64,000 bases of DNA from Panagrolaimus kolymaensis (GCA_028622995.1 JAJQJQ010000004.1:5208001-5272000), one strand, 5' to 3'. Shown: positions 27,119 through 39,919, numbered from the stretch's first letter. Numbers and translations are program-made. Notes: generated from the sequence alone by a model not told the origin.

Positions 27119-30100
27119 TTGTCAAAGTCCAAAGAAGATGGTGAAACTTTTATATTGGCTTCAGAATGGCCTCAATGTTATAGTTTTTTTTTATTCCGCT
27201 CAACTTTTTTCTGCCGTTGCTTTGATAGCAAAAATAAAAAAATCAATGAAATTTTTCAAAGTCCAAAGAAGATGGTGAAACTTTTATATTGGCTTCAGAA
27301 TGGCCTCAATGTTATAGTTTTTTTTTATTCCGCTCAACTTTTTTCTGCCGTTGCTTTGATAGCAAAAATAAAAAAATCAATGAAATTTTTCAAAGTCCAA
27401 AGAAGATGGTGAAACTTTTATATTGGCTTCAGAATGGCCTCAATGTTATAGTTTTTTTTTATTCCGCTCAACTTTTTTCTGCCGTTGCTTTGATAGCAAA
27501 AATAAAAAAATCAATGAAATTTTTCAAAGTCCAAAGAAGATGGTGAAACTTTTATATTGGCTTCAGAATGGCCTCAATGTTATAGTTTTTTTTTATTCCG
27601 CTCAACTTTTTTCTGCCGTTGCTTTGATAGCAAAAATAAAAAAATCAATGAAATTTTTCAAAGTCCAAAGAAGATGGTTAAACTTTTATATTGGCTTCAG
27701 AATGGCCTCAATGTTATAGTTTTTTTTTATTCCGCTCAACTTTTTTCTGCCGTTGCTTTGATAGCAAAAATAAAAAAATCAATGAAATTTTTCAAAGTCC
27801 AAAGAAGATGGTGAAACTTTTATATTGGCTTCAGAATGGCCTCAATGTTATAGTTTTTTTTTATTCCGCTCAACTTTTTTCTGCCGTTGCTTTGATAGCA
27901 AAAATAAAAAAATCAATGAAATTTTTCAAAGTCCAAAGAAGATGGTGAAACTTTTATATTGGCTTCAGAATGGCCTCAATGTTATAGTTTTTTTTTATTC
28001 CGCTCAACTTTTTTCTGCCGTTGCTTTGATAGCAAAAATAAAAAAATCAATGAAATTTTTCAAAGTCCAAAGAAGATGGTTAAACTTTTATATTGGCTTC
28101 AGAATGGCCTCAATGTTATAGTTTTTTTTTATTCCGCTCAACTTTTTTCTGCCGTTGCTTTGATAGCAAAAATAAAAAAATCAATGAAATTTTTCAAAGT
28201 CCAAAGAAGATGATGAAACTTTTATATTGGCTTCAAAAAAGCTTTAAATATATGGGATAATTATTATTTCATTCAACTTTTTTCTGCCGTTGCTTTGATA
28301 GCAAAAATAAAAAAATCAATGAAATTTTTCAAAGTCCAAAGAAGATGGTGAAACTTTTATATTGGCTTCAGAATGGCCTCAATGTTATAGTTTTTTTTTA
28401 TTCCGCTCAACTTTTTTCTGCCGTTGCTTTGATAGCAAAAATAAAAAAATCAATGAAATTTTTCAAAGTCCAAAGAAGATGGTTAAACTTTTATATTGGC
28501 TTCAGAATGGCCTCAATGTTATAGTTTTTTTTTATTCCGCTCAACTTTTTTCTGCCGTTGCTTTGATAGCAAAAATAAAAAAATCAATGAAATTTTTCAA
28601 AGTCCAAAGAAGATGGTGAAACTTTTATATTGGCTTCAGAATGGCCTCAATGTTATAGTTTTTTTTTATTCCGCTCAACTTTTTTCTGCCGTTGCTTTGA
28701 TAGCAAAAATAAAAAAATCAATGAAATTTTTCAAAGTCCAAAGAAGATGGTGAAACTTTTATATTGGCTTCAGAATGGCCTCAATGTTATAGTTTTTTTT
28801 TATTCCGCTCAACTTTTTTCTGCCGTTGCTTTGATAGCAAAAATAAAAAAATCAATGAAATTTTTCAAAGTCCAAAGAAGATGGTGAAACTTTTATATTG
28901 GCTTCAGAATGGCCTCAATGTTATAGTTTTTTTTTATTCCGCTCAACTTTTTTCTGCCGTTGCTTTGATAGCAAAAATAAAAAAATCAATGAAATTTTTC
29001 AAAGTCCAAAGAAGATGGTTAAACTTTTATATTGGCTTCAGAATGGCCTCAATGTTATAGTTTTTTTTTATTCCGCTCAACTTTTTTCTGCCGTTGCTTT
29101 GATAGCAAAAATAAAAAAATCAATGAAATTTTTCAAAGTCCAAAGAAGATGGTGAAACTTTTATATTGGCTTCAGAATGGCCTCAATGTTATAGTTTTTT
29201 TTTATTCCGCTCAACTTTTTTCTGCCGTTGCTTTGATAGCAAAAATAAAAAAATCAATGAAATTTTTCAAAGTCCAAAGAAGATGGTGAAACTTTTATAT
29301 TGGCTTCAGAATGGCCTCAATGTTATAGTTTTTTTTTATTCCGCTCAACTTTTTTCTGCCGTTGCTTTGATAGCAAAAATAAAAAAATCAATGAAATTTT
29401 TCAAAGTCCAAAGAAGATGGTGAAACTTTTATATTGGCTTCAGAATGGCCTCAATGTTATAGTTTTTTTTTATTCCGCTCAACTTTTTTCTGCCGTTGCT
29501 TTGATAGCAAAAATAAAAAAATCAATGAAATTTTTCAAAGTCCAAAGAAGATGGTTAAACTTTTATATTGGCTTCAGAATGGCCTCAATGTTATAGTTTT
29601 TTTTTATTCCGCTCAACTTTTTTCTGCCGTTGCTTTGATAGCAAAAATAAAAAAATCAATGAAATTTTTCAAAGTCCAAAGAAGATGGTGAAACTTTTAT
29701 ATTGGCTTCAGAATGGCCTCAATGTTATAGTTTTTTTTTATTCCGCTCAACTTTTTTCTGCCGTTGCTTTGATAGCAAAAATAAAAAAATCAATGAAATT
29801 TTTCAAAGTCCAAAGAAGATGGTTAAACTTTTATATTGGCTTCAGAATGGCCTCAATGTTATAGTTTTTTTTTATTCCGCTCAACTTTTTTCTGCCGTTG
29901 CTTTGATAGCAAAAATAAAAAAATCAATGAAATTTTTCAAAGTCCAAAGAAGATGGTTAAACTTTTATATTGGCTTCAGAATGGCCTCAATGTTATAGTT
30001 TTTTTTTATTCCGCTCAACTTTTTTCTGCCGTTGCTTTGATAGCAAAAATAAAAAAATCAATGAAATTTTTCAAAGTCCAAAGAAGATGGTTAAACTTTT

Positions 30101-32380
30101 ATATTGGCTTCAGAATGGCCTCAATGTTATAGTTTTTTTTTATTCCGCTCAACTTTTTTCTGCCGTTGCTTTGATAGCAAAAATAAAAAAATCAATGAAA
30201 TTTTTCAAAGTCCAAAGAAGATGGTTAAACTTTTATATTGGCTTCAGAATGGCCTCAATGTTATAGTTTTTTTTTATTCCGCTCAACTTTTTTCTGCCGT
30301 TGCTTTGATAGCAAAAATAAAAAAATCAATGAAATTTTTCAAAGTCCAAAGAAGATGGTGAAACTTTTATATTGGCTTCAGAATGGCCTCAATGTTATAG
30401 TTTTTTTTTATTCCGCTCAACTTTTTTCTGCCGTTGCTTTGATAGCAAAAATAAAAAAATCAATGAAATTTTTCAAAGTCCAAAGAAGATGGTTAAACTT
30501 TTATATTGGCTTCAGAATGGCCTCAATGTTATAGTTTTTTTTTATTCCGCTCAACTTTTTTCTGCCGTTGCTTTGATAGCAAAAATAAAAAAATCAATGA
30601 AATTTTTCAAAGTCCAAAGAAGATGGTGAAACTTTTATATTGGCTTCAGAATGGCCTCAATGTTATAGTTTTTTTTTATTCCGCTCAACTTTTTTCTGCC
30701 GTTGCTTTGATAGCAAAAATAAAAAAATCAATGAAATTTTTCAAAGTCCAAAGAAGATGGTGAAACTTTTATATTGGCTTCAGAATGGCCTCAATGTTAT
30801 AGTTTTTTTTTATTCCGCTCAACTTTTTTCTGCCGTTGCTTTGATAGCAAAAATAAAAAAATCAATGAAATTTTTCAAAGTCCAAAGAAGATGGTTAAAC
30901 TTTTATATTGGCTTCAGAATGGCCTCAATGTTATAGTTTTTTTTTATTCCGCTCAACTTTTTTCTGCCGTTGCTTTGATAGCAAAAATAAAAAAATCAAT
31001 GAAATTTTTCAAAGTCCAAAGAAGATGGTTAAACTTTTATATTGGCTTCAGAATGGCCTCAATGTTATAGTTTTTTTTTATTCCGCTCAACTTTTTTCTG
31101 CCGTTGCTTTGATAGCAAAAATAAAAAAATCAATGAAATTTTTCAAAGTCCAAAGAAGATGGTGAAACTTTTATATTGGCTTCAGAATGGCCTCAATGTT
31201 ATAGTTTTTTTTTATTCCGCTCAACTTTTTTCTGCCGTTGCTTTGATAGCAAAAATAAAAAAATCAATGAAATTTTTCAAAGTCCAAAGAAGATGGTGAA
31301 ACTTTTATATTGGCTTCAGAATGGCCTCAATGTTATAGTTTTTTTTTATTCCGCTCAACTTTTTTCTGCCGTTGCTTTGATAGCAAAAATAAAAAAATCA
31401 ATGAAATTTTTCAAAGTCCAAAGAAGATGGTTAAACTTTTATATTGGCTTCAGAATGGCCTCAATGTTATAGTTTTTTTTTATTCCGCTCAACTTTTTTC
31501 TGCCGTTGCTTTGATAGCAAAAATAAAAAAATCAATGAAATTTTTCAAAGTCCAAAGAAGATGGTGAAACTTTTATATTGGCTTCAGAATGGCCTCAATG
31601 TTATAGTTTTTTTTTATTCCGCTCAACTTTTTTCTGCCGTTGCTTTGATAGCAAAAATAAAAAAATCAATGAAATTTTTCAAAGTCCAAAGAAGATGGTT
31701 AAACTTTTATATTGGCTTCAGAATGGCCTCAATGTTATAGTTTTTTTTTATTCCGCTCAACTTTTTTCTGCCGTTGCTTTGATAGCAAAAATAAAAAAAT
31801 CAATGAAATTTTTCAAAGTCCAAAGAAGATGGTTAAACTTTTATATTGGCTTCAGAATGGCCTCAATGTTATAGTTTTTTTTTATTCCGCTCAACTTTTT
31901 TCTGCCGTTGCTTTGATAGCAAAAATAAAAAAATCAATGAAATTTTTCAAAGTCCAAAGAAGATGGTGAAACTTTTATATTGGCTTCAGAATGGCCTCAA
32001 TGTTATAGTTTTTTTTTATTCCGCTCAACTTTTTTCTGCCGTTGCTTTGATAGCAAAAATAAAAAAATCAATGAAATTTTTCAAAGTCCAAAGAAGATGG
32101 TGAAACTTTTATATTGGCTTCAGAATGGCCTCAATGTTATAGTTTTTTTTTATTCCGCTCAACTTTTTTCTGCCGTTGCTTTGATAGCAAAAATAAAAAA
32201 ATCAATGAAATTTTTCAAAGTCCAAAGAAGATGGTGAAACTTTTATATTGGCTTCAGAATGGCCTCAATGTTATAGTTTTTTTTTATTCCGCTCAACTTT
32301 TTTCTGCCGTTGCTTTGATAGCAAAAATAAAAAAATCAATGAAATTTTTCAAAGTCCAAAGAAGATGATGAAACTTTTAT
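27119..32380 (+). repeat. Nearly pure type-A domain
   Basis: About 39 successive monomers are type A with a 9-T tract, apart from a single B monomer at about 28,232. The main variation is GGTGAAAC versus GGTTAAAC, which alternates irregularly. Copies look almost identical, so this is one of the most recently homogenised parts of the array. Confidence 0.85.
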
Positions 32381-33330
32381 ATTGGCTTCAAAAAAGCTTT
32401 AAATATATGGGATAATTATTATTTCATTCAACTTTTTTCTGCCGTTGCTTTGATAGCAAAAATGAAAAAATCAATGAAATTTTTCAAAGTCCAAAGAAGA
32501 TGATGAAACTTTTATATTGGCTTCAAAAAAGCTTGAAATATATGGGATAGTTATTATTTCATTCAACTTTTTTCTGCCGTTGCTTTGATAGCAAAAATAA
32601 AAAAATCAATGAAATTTTTCAAAGTCCAAAGAAGATGGTGAAACTTTTATATTGGCTTCAGAATGGCCTCAATGTTATAGTTTTTTTTTATTCCGCTCAA
32701 CTTTTTTCTGCCGTTGCTTTGATAGCAAAAATAAAAAAATCAATGAAATTTTTCAAAGTCCAAAGAAGATGATGAAACTTTTATATTGGCTTCAAAAAAG
32801 CTTTAAATATATGGGATAATTATTATTTCATTCAACTTTTTTCTGCCGTTGCTTTGATAGCAAAAATGAAAAAATCAATGAAATTTTTCAAAGTCCAAAG
32901 AAGATGATGAAACTTTTATATTGGCTTCAAAAAAGCTTTAAATATATGGGATAATTATTATTTCATTCAACTTTTTTCTGCCGTTGCTTTGATAGCAAAA
33001 ATAAAAAAATCAATGAAATTTTTCAAAGTCCAAAGAAGATGGTGAAACTTTTATATTGGCTTCAGAATGGCCTCAATGTTATAGTTTTTTTTTATTCCGC
33101 TCAACTTTTTTCTGCCGTTGCTTTGATAGCAAAAATAAAAAAATCAATGAAATTTTTCAAAGTCCAAAGAAGATGATGAAACTTTTATATTGGCTTCAAA
33201 AAAGCTTTAAATATATGGGATAATTATTATTTCATTCAACTTTTTTCTGCCGTTGCTTTGATAGCAAAAATGAAAAAATCAATGAAATTTTTCAAAGTCC
33301 AAAGAAGATGGTGAAACTTTTATATTGGCT
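32381..33330 (+). repeat. Mixed A/B block between two pure-A domains
   Basis: B monomers at about 32,387, 32,520, 32,788, 32,925 and 33,190 alternate with A monomers. The TTAAAT-type B is regularly followed by the ATGAAAAAATC core variant. The block separates two domains made only of type A. Confidence 0.7.
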
Positions 33331-36300
33331 TCAGAATGGCCTCAATGTTATAGTTTTTTTTTATTCCGCTCAACTTTTTTCTGCCGTTGCTTTGATAGCA
33401 AAAATAAAAAAATCAATGAAATTTGTCAAAGTCCAAAGAAGATGGTGAAACTTTTATATTGGCTTCAGAATGGCCTCAATGTTATAGTTTTTTTTTATTC
33501 CGCTCAACTTTTTTCTGCCGTTGCTTTGATAGCAAAAATAAAAAAATCAATGAAATTTTTCAAAGTCCAAAGAAGATGGTGAAACTTTTATATTGGCTTC
33601 AGAATGGCCTCAATGTTATAGTTTTTTTTTATTCCGCTCAACTTTTTTCTGCCGTTGCTTTGATAGCAAAAATAAAAAAATCAATGAAATTTTTCAAAGT
33701 CCAAAGAAGATGGTGAAACTTTTATATTGGCTTCAGAATGGCCTCAATGTTATAGTTTTTTTTTATTCCGCTCAACTTTTTTCTGCCGTTGCTTTGATAG
33801 CAAAAATAAAAAAATCAATGAAATTTTTCAAAGTCCAAAGAAGATGGTGAAACTTTTATATTGGCTTCAGAATGGCCTCAATGTTATAGTTTTTTTTTAT
33901 TCCGCTCAACTTTTTTCTGCCGTTGCTTTGATAGCAAAAATAAAAAAATCAATGAAATTTTTCAAAGTCCAAAGAAGATGGTGAAACTTTTATATTGGCT
34001 TCAGAATGGCCTCAATGTTATAGTTTTTTTTTATTCCGCTCAACTTTTTTCTGCCGTTGCTTTGATAGCAAAAATAAAAAAATCAATGAAATTTTTCAAA
34101 GTCCAAAGAAGATGGTGAAACTTTTATATTGGCTTCAGAATGGCCTCAATGTTATAGTTTTTTTTTATTCCGCTCAACTTTTTTCTGCCGTTGCTTTGAT
34201 AGCAAAAATAAAAAAATCAATGAAATTTTTCAAAGTCCAAAGAAGATGGTGAAACTTTTATATTGGCTTCAGAATGGCCTCAATGTTATAGTTTTTTTTT
34301 ATTCCGCTCAACTTTTTTCTGCCGTTGCTTTGATAGCAAAAATAAAAAAATCAATGAAATTTTTCAAAGTCCAAAGAAGATGGTGAAACTTTTATATTGG
34401 CTTCAGAATGGCCTCAATGTTATAGTTTTTTTTTATTCCGCTCAACTTTTTTCTGCCGTTGCTTTGATAGCAAAAATAAAAAAATCAATGAAATTTTTCA
34501 AAGTCCAAAGAAGATGGTGAAACTTTTATATTGGCTTCAGAATGGCCTCAATGTTATAGTTTTTTTTTATTCCGCTCAACTTTTTTCTGCCGTTGCTTTG
34601 ATAGCAAAAATAAAAAAATCAATGAAATTTTTCAAAGTCCAAAGAAGATGGTGAAACTTTTATATTGGCTTCAGAATGGCCTCAATGTTATAGTTTTTTT
34701 TTATTCCGCTCAACTTTTTTCTGCCGTTGCTTTGATAGCAAAAATAAAAAAATCAATGAAATTTTTCAAAGTCCAAAGAAGATGGTGAAACTTTTATATT
34801 GGCTTCAGAATGGCCTCAATGTTATAGTTTTTTTTTATTCCGCTCAACTTTTTTCTGCCGTTGCTTTGATAGCAAAAATAAAAAAATCAATGAAATTTTT
34901 CAAAGTCCAAAGAAGATGGTGAAACTTTTATATTGGCTTCAGAATGGCCTCAATGTTATAGTTTTTTTTTATTCCGCTCAACTTTTTTCTGCCGTTGCTT
35001 TGATAGCAAAAATAAAAAAATCAATGAAATTTTTCAAAGTCCAAAGAAGATGGTTAAACTTTTATATTGGCTTCAGAATGGCCTCAATGTTATAGTTTTT
35101 TTTTATTCCGCTCAACTTTTTTCTGCCGTTGCTTTGATAGCAAAAATAAAAAAATCAATGAAATTTTTCAAAGTCCAAAGAAGATGGTGAAACTTTTATA
35201 TTGGCTTCAGAATGGCCTCAATGTTATAGTTTTTTTTTATTCCGCTCAACTTTTTTCTGCCGTTGCTTTGATAGCAAAAATAAAAAAATCAATGAAATTT
35301 TTCAAAGTCCAAAGAAGATGGTGAAACTTTTATATTGGCTTCAGAATGGCCTCAATGTTATAGTTTTTTTTTATTCCGCTCAACTTTTTTCTGCCGTTGC
35401 TTTGATAGCAAAAATAAAAAAATCAATGAAATTTTTCAAAGTCCAAAGAAGATGGTGAAACTTTTATATTGGCTTCAGAATGGCCTCAATGTTATAGTTT
35501 TTTTTTATTCCGCTCAACTTTTTTCTGCCGTTGCTTTGATAGCAAAAATAAAAAAATCAATGAAATTTTTCAAAGTCCAAAGAAGATGGTTAAACTTTTA
35601 TATTGGCTTCAGAATGGCCTCAATGTTATAGTTTTTTTTTATTCCGCTCAACTTTTTTCTGCCGTTGCTTTGATAGCAAAAATAAAAAAATCAATGAAAT
35701 TTTTCAAAGTCCAAAGAAGATGGTGAAACTTTTATATTGGCTTCAGAATGGCCTCAATGTTATAGTTTTTTTTTATTCCGCTCAACTTTTTTCTGCCGTT
35801 GCTTTGATAGCAAAAATAAAAAAATCAATGAAATTTTTCAAAGTCCAAAGAAGATGGTGAAACTTTTATATTGGCTTCAGAATGGCCTCAATGTTATAGT
35901 TTTTTTTTATTCCGCTCAACTTTTTTCTGCCGTTGCTTTGATAGCAAAAATAAAAAAATCAATGAAATTTTTCAAAGTCCAAAGAAGATGGTGAAACTTT
36001 TATATTGGCTTCAGAATGGCCTCAATGTTATAGTTTTTTTTTATTCCGCTCAACTTTTTTCTGCCGTTGCTTTGATAGCAAAAATAAAAAAATCAATGAA
36101 ATTTTTCAAAGTCCAAAGAAGATGGTTAAACTTTTATATTGGCTTCAGAATGGCCTCAATGTTATAGTTTTTTTTTATTCCGCTCAACTTTTTTCTGCCG
36201 TTGCTTTGATAGCAAAAATAAAAAAATCAATGAAATTTTTCAAAGTCCAAAGAAGATGGTGAAACTTTTATATTGGCTTCAGAATGGCCTCAATGTTATA

Positions 36301-36670
36301 GTTTTTTTTTATTCCGCTCAACTTTTTTCTGCCGTTGCTTTGATAGCAAAAATAAAAAAATCAATGAAATTTTTCAAAGTCCAAAGAAGATGGTGAAACT
36401 TTTATATTGGCTTCAGAATGGCCTCAATGTTATAGTTTTTTTTTATTCCGCTCAACTTTTTTCTGCCGTTGCTTTGATAGCAAAAATAAAAAAATCAATG
36501 AAATTTTTCAAAGTCCAAAGAAGATGGTGAAACTTTTATATTGGCTTCAGAATGGCCTCAATGTTATAGTTTTTTTTTATTCCGCTCAACTTTTTTCTGC
36601 CGTTGCTTTGATAGCAAAAATAAAAAAATCAATGAAATTTTTCAAAGTCCAAAGAAGATGATGAAACTTT
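33331..36670 (+). repeat. Pure type-A domain
   Basis: About 25 consecutive 134-bp A monomers with 9-T tracts and almost no differences other than GGTGAAAC/GGTTAAAC. One TTTGTCAAAG variant sits at its left end (33,424). Confidence 0.8.
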
Positions 36671-38261
36671 TATATTGGCTTCAAAAAAGCTTTAAATATA
36701 TGGGATAATTATTATTTCATTCAACTTTTTTCTGCCGTTGCTTTGATAGCAAAAATGAAAAAATCAATGAAATTTTTCAAAGTCCAAAGAAGATGATGAA
36801 ACTTTTATATTGGCTTCAAAAAAGCTTTAAATATATGGGATAATTATTATTTCATTCAACTTTTTTCTGCCGTTGCTTTGATAGCAAAAATAAAAAAATC
36901 AATGAAATTTTTCAAAGTCCAAAGAAGATGATGAAACTTTTATATTGGCTTCAAAAAAGCTTTAAATATATGGGATAATTATTATTTCATTCAACTTTTT
37001 TCTGCCGTTGCTTTGATAGCAAAAATGAAAAAATCAATGAAATTTTTCAAAGTCCAAAGAAGATGATGAAACTTTTATATTGGCTTCAAAAAAGCTTTAA
37101 ATATATGGGATAATTATTATTTCATTCAACTTTTTTCTGCCGTTGCTTTGATAGCAAAAATAAAAAAATCAATGAAATTTGTCAAAGTCCAAAGAAGATG
37201 ATGAAACTTTTATATTGGCTTCAGAATGGCCTCAAGGTTATAGTTTTTTTTTATTCCGCTCAACTTTTTTCTGCCGTTGCTTTGATAGCAAAAATAAAAA
37301 AATCAATGAAATTTTTCAAAGTCCAAAGAAGATGATGAAACTTTTATATTGGCTTCAGAATGGCCTCAAGGTTATAGTTTTTTTTTATTCCGCTCAACTT
37401 TTTTCTGCCGTTGCTTTGATAGCAAAAATAAAAAAATCAATGAAATTTTTCAAAGTCCAAAGAAGATGATGAAACTTTTATATTGGCTTCAGAATGGCCT
37501 CAAGGTTATAGTTTTTTTTTATTCCGCTCAACTTTTTTCTGCCGTTGCTTTGATAGCAAAAATAAAAAAATCAATGAAATTTTTCAAAGTCCAAAGAAGA
37601 TGATGAAACTTTTATATTGGCTTCAGAATGGCCTCAAGGTTATAGTTTTTTTTATTCCGCTCAACTTTTTTCTGCCGTTGCTTTGATAGCAAAAATGAAA
37701 AAATCAATGAAATTTTTCAAAGTCCAAAGAAGATGATGAAACTTTTATATTGGCTTCAGAATGGCCTCAAGGTTATAGTTTTTTTTATTCCGCTCAACTT
37801 TTTTCTGCCGTTGCTTTGATAGCAAAAATAAAAAAATCAATGAAATTTTTCAAAGTCCAAAGAAGATGGTGAAACTTTTATATTGGCTTCAAAAAAGCTT
37901 TAAATATATGGGATAATTATTATTTCATTCAACTTTTTTCTGCCGTTGCTTTGATAGAAAAAATAAAAAAATCAATGAAATTTTTCAAAGTCCAAAGAAG
38001 ATGATGAAACTTTTATATTGACTTCAAAAAAGCTTGAAATATATGGGATAGTTATTATTTCATTCAACTTTTTTCTGCCGTTGCTTTGATAGCAAAAATA
38101 AAAAAATCAATGAAATTTGTCAAAGTCCAAAGAAGATGATGAAACTTTTATATTGGCTTCAAAAAAGCTTTAAATATATGGGATAATTATTATTTCATTC
38201 AACTTTTTTCTGCCGTTGCTTTGATAGCAAAAATAAAAAAATCAATGAAATTTGTCAAAGT

Positions 38262-38435
38262 CCAAAGAAGATGATGAAACTTTTATATTGGCTTCAGAAT
38301 GGCCTCAATGTTATAGTTTTTTTTTATTCCGCTCAACTTTTTTCTGCCGTTGCTTTAATAGCAAAAATAAAAAAATCAATGAAATTTTTCAAAAACCAAA
38401 GAAGATGATGAAACTTTTGTATTTGCTTCTGAATT
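38262..38435 (+). repeat. Degenerate terminal monomer and array edge
   Basis: The last A monomer has changes not seen inside the array (CTTTAATAGC, TTCAAAAACCAAAG), and the next partial copy decays quickly (TTTTGTATTTGCTTCTGAATTG). Similarity ends near 38,430, where unique AT-rich DNA begins. Divergence at the edge is expected when unequal exchange homogenises the interior. Confidence 0.85.
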
Positions 38436-39186
38436 GCAAACTGGAATATCATTTCAGACTTTTTTGTATAATTAAATTTTATTTATCAAAACAACTGTCC
38501 CTTCATTTTTTTGCAATAAAATGAGACCAGCTAAATTTTAAACAAAAGTCAACGAATGCTGGTCAGGGCAAAATTTTTTTAAAACTGTAATATAAAATCA
38601 TGTTTTTTTATTTGAAGTCAATAAACTGAAAATGAAAAACCGAATTTAATTTTTAATTTTGATTAAATTTTTCTAATTTTTATTACTATACTAAAAATAT
38701 TTTTTTGTTGGTGTTGTTGTTATCCAAGCTTATTTCAAATATCTTTATTCCATTCTAATCCATTTGCATAAAGAAAAAAAAACATTTTTACTGATATCCT
38801 CTATTGACCCAGGTTTTTTTCAACCAAATAAATAAATCAAAATTGAATCCGCGCATTATTTTTTAGCAATTTACTACCGTACCGATATTTTAATTTTTAT
38901 CTCATCCTCCATGTTTTTGGTTTTCAAGATTTCACACAAATATTTATATTTATTAATTTATTGGAATCAACAATATTAAACAATGAAAAAAAAAGAAAAA
39001 ATCATTAAAAAACGTTAACAGCCGTAGATAATCAAAGAGTTTCTCCAATTTTTGTTCAATTTGATCCATTACCCAAACTTTCAAGTAGCAATCTAAAAAT
39101 TGAAAGAATGAATATGTAAAACCTTTGACAACAAAAATAACTTACAATAATCAATATCGCATATATTATTGAATATCAAAAACCAT
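38436..39186. other. AT-rich spacer, no gene seen
   Basis: Unique AT-rich DNA between the satellite edge and the first gene. I see no convincing exon, RNA gene or repeat in either strand. Confidence 0.6.
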
Positions 39187-39741
39187 TTAAGACCGAAAAA
39201 AATCATCTAATTCATTAACCGAAAATCTTTTATACTAAAAAAAGTTAATTAGAAAGTTAAAAACAAAAATAGTCAAAACATACTGGTGGAGCAGATGACG
39301 CATCACCTTCGACATAACTTTCATCATCAGAACTAAACTCTAAAAAAAGGTTAATTTATGATAATAAACAAGATAAACAAATTTCTATTCGTAAGCAAAT
39401 AAAAAACATAAACCTACCGCTGATCGTTTTGTTGGAATCTTCTTCGGTTTCGTCTGAGTCAGAATCTACCGTATCATCAGTTTTATCTGAATCTGGATTA
39501 TAATAAGGATCATCAGATGGATTAATTTCAGCTTCTTTTTGACAAATTGCATCAGAAAAAATTTGAACAACAGCCTCATAACCTTGATTTCTAAGCGATT
39601 GACTTTTGCGATCAACTTCTTCATTAGTAATCACTACATTATCCCAAATAAATCCTATTTGATTTTCAGGATAGTATTTAACTTTAAAGCGATGGCCTTC
39701 TGGAGGCGCATATTTGTTACCAACTAAAAAACTAGGAGATC
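39187..39741 (-). CDS. Unknown protein with acidic C-terminal tail (3' exons only)
   Basis: Three exons are joined in phase: 39418-39741 (after acceptor TTTTTACAG), 39284-39339 and 39187-39234, with donors GTAGGT and GTATGT and acceptors TTTTTTTAG. They give about 140 residues. The first exon holds a globular-looking stretch (GNKYAPPEGHRF, NQIGFIWDNV), then a helical part, then a run rich in Asp, Ser and Glu (DSDSDETEED). The second and third exons add FSSDDESYVEGD and a short basic and aromatic end, YKRFSVNELDDFFRS, before TAA. The consistent phase across two introns supports a real gene. I do not recognise the family. No start or upstream exon was found; upstream lies a degenerate minisatellite, so the gene may be a 5'-truncated remnant or have a distant first exon. 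Confidence 0.6.
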
Positions 39742-39919
39742 CTGTAAAAAGCTTGCGGTAGAGCTTAATATAAATCGCTTCGCGATTAACGGCTGGGTCT
39801 AGTTTTTAATTATGAGCATGTAAAAATTTAAAAAAATAAATGAGAATCGGTTTTTTTATAAAAACATTAATTCTTATGATTATTTTCTTTGATGCAAAGT
39901 TTTATAAATTCTTTCTGGG

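Larger units (their letters stand above)
1..38430. repeat. Satellite DNA array, 133-135 bp monomer, two types (A and B)
   Basis: A head-to-tail array of about 285 monomers runs from the first base to about 38,430; base 1 lies inside a monomer, so the array continues to the left. Both monomer types share a 97-bp core that starts at CAACTTTTTTCTGCC and ends at TATTGGCTTCA. Type A fills the rest with a 37-bp cassette (GAATGGCCTCAATG, then ATAG, 8-10 T, ATTCCGCT), giving 133 or 134 bp. Type B carries an unrelated 38-bp cassette (AAAAAGCTTTAAATATATGG, then GATAATTATTATTTCATT), giving 135 bp. Copies mostly differ at a few positions: GGTGAAAC/GATGAAAC/GGTTAAAC, AATGTTATAG/AAGGTTATAG, TTTTTCAAAG/TTTGTCAAAG, ATAAAAAAA/ATGAAAAAA, GATAGCAAAA/GATAGAAAAA. 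The core holds short dyads (TTGCT-5-AGCAA, TGAAA-2-TTTCA). The size and homogeneity would suit centromeric, subtelomeric or heterochromatic satellite; the sequence alone does not decide which. Confidence 0.97.

Noticed and set aside
1..38430. CRISPR array
   Set aside because: The units are contiguous tandem copies without unique spacers, in eukaryotic DNA with introns nearby.
1..38430. Telomere of the canonical nematode type
   Set aside because: No TTAGGC or related short G-rich tract is present.
230..38524. Many overlapping plus-strand open frames of 67-110 codons
   Set aside because: They are read from the satellite monomer. The 134-bp period is not a multiple of three, so each frame stops after at most two copies and successive copies are read in different frames; substitutions show no codon pattern.
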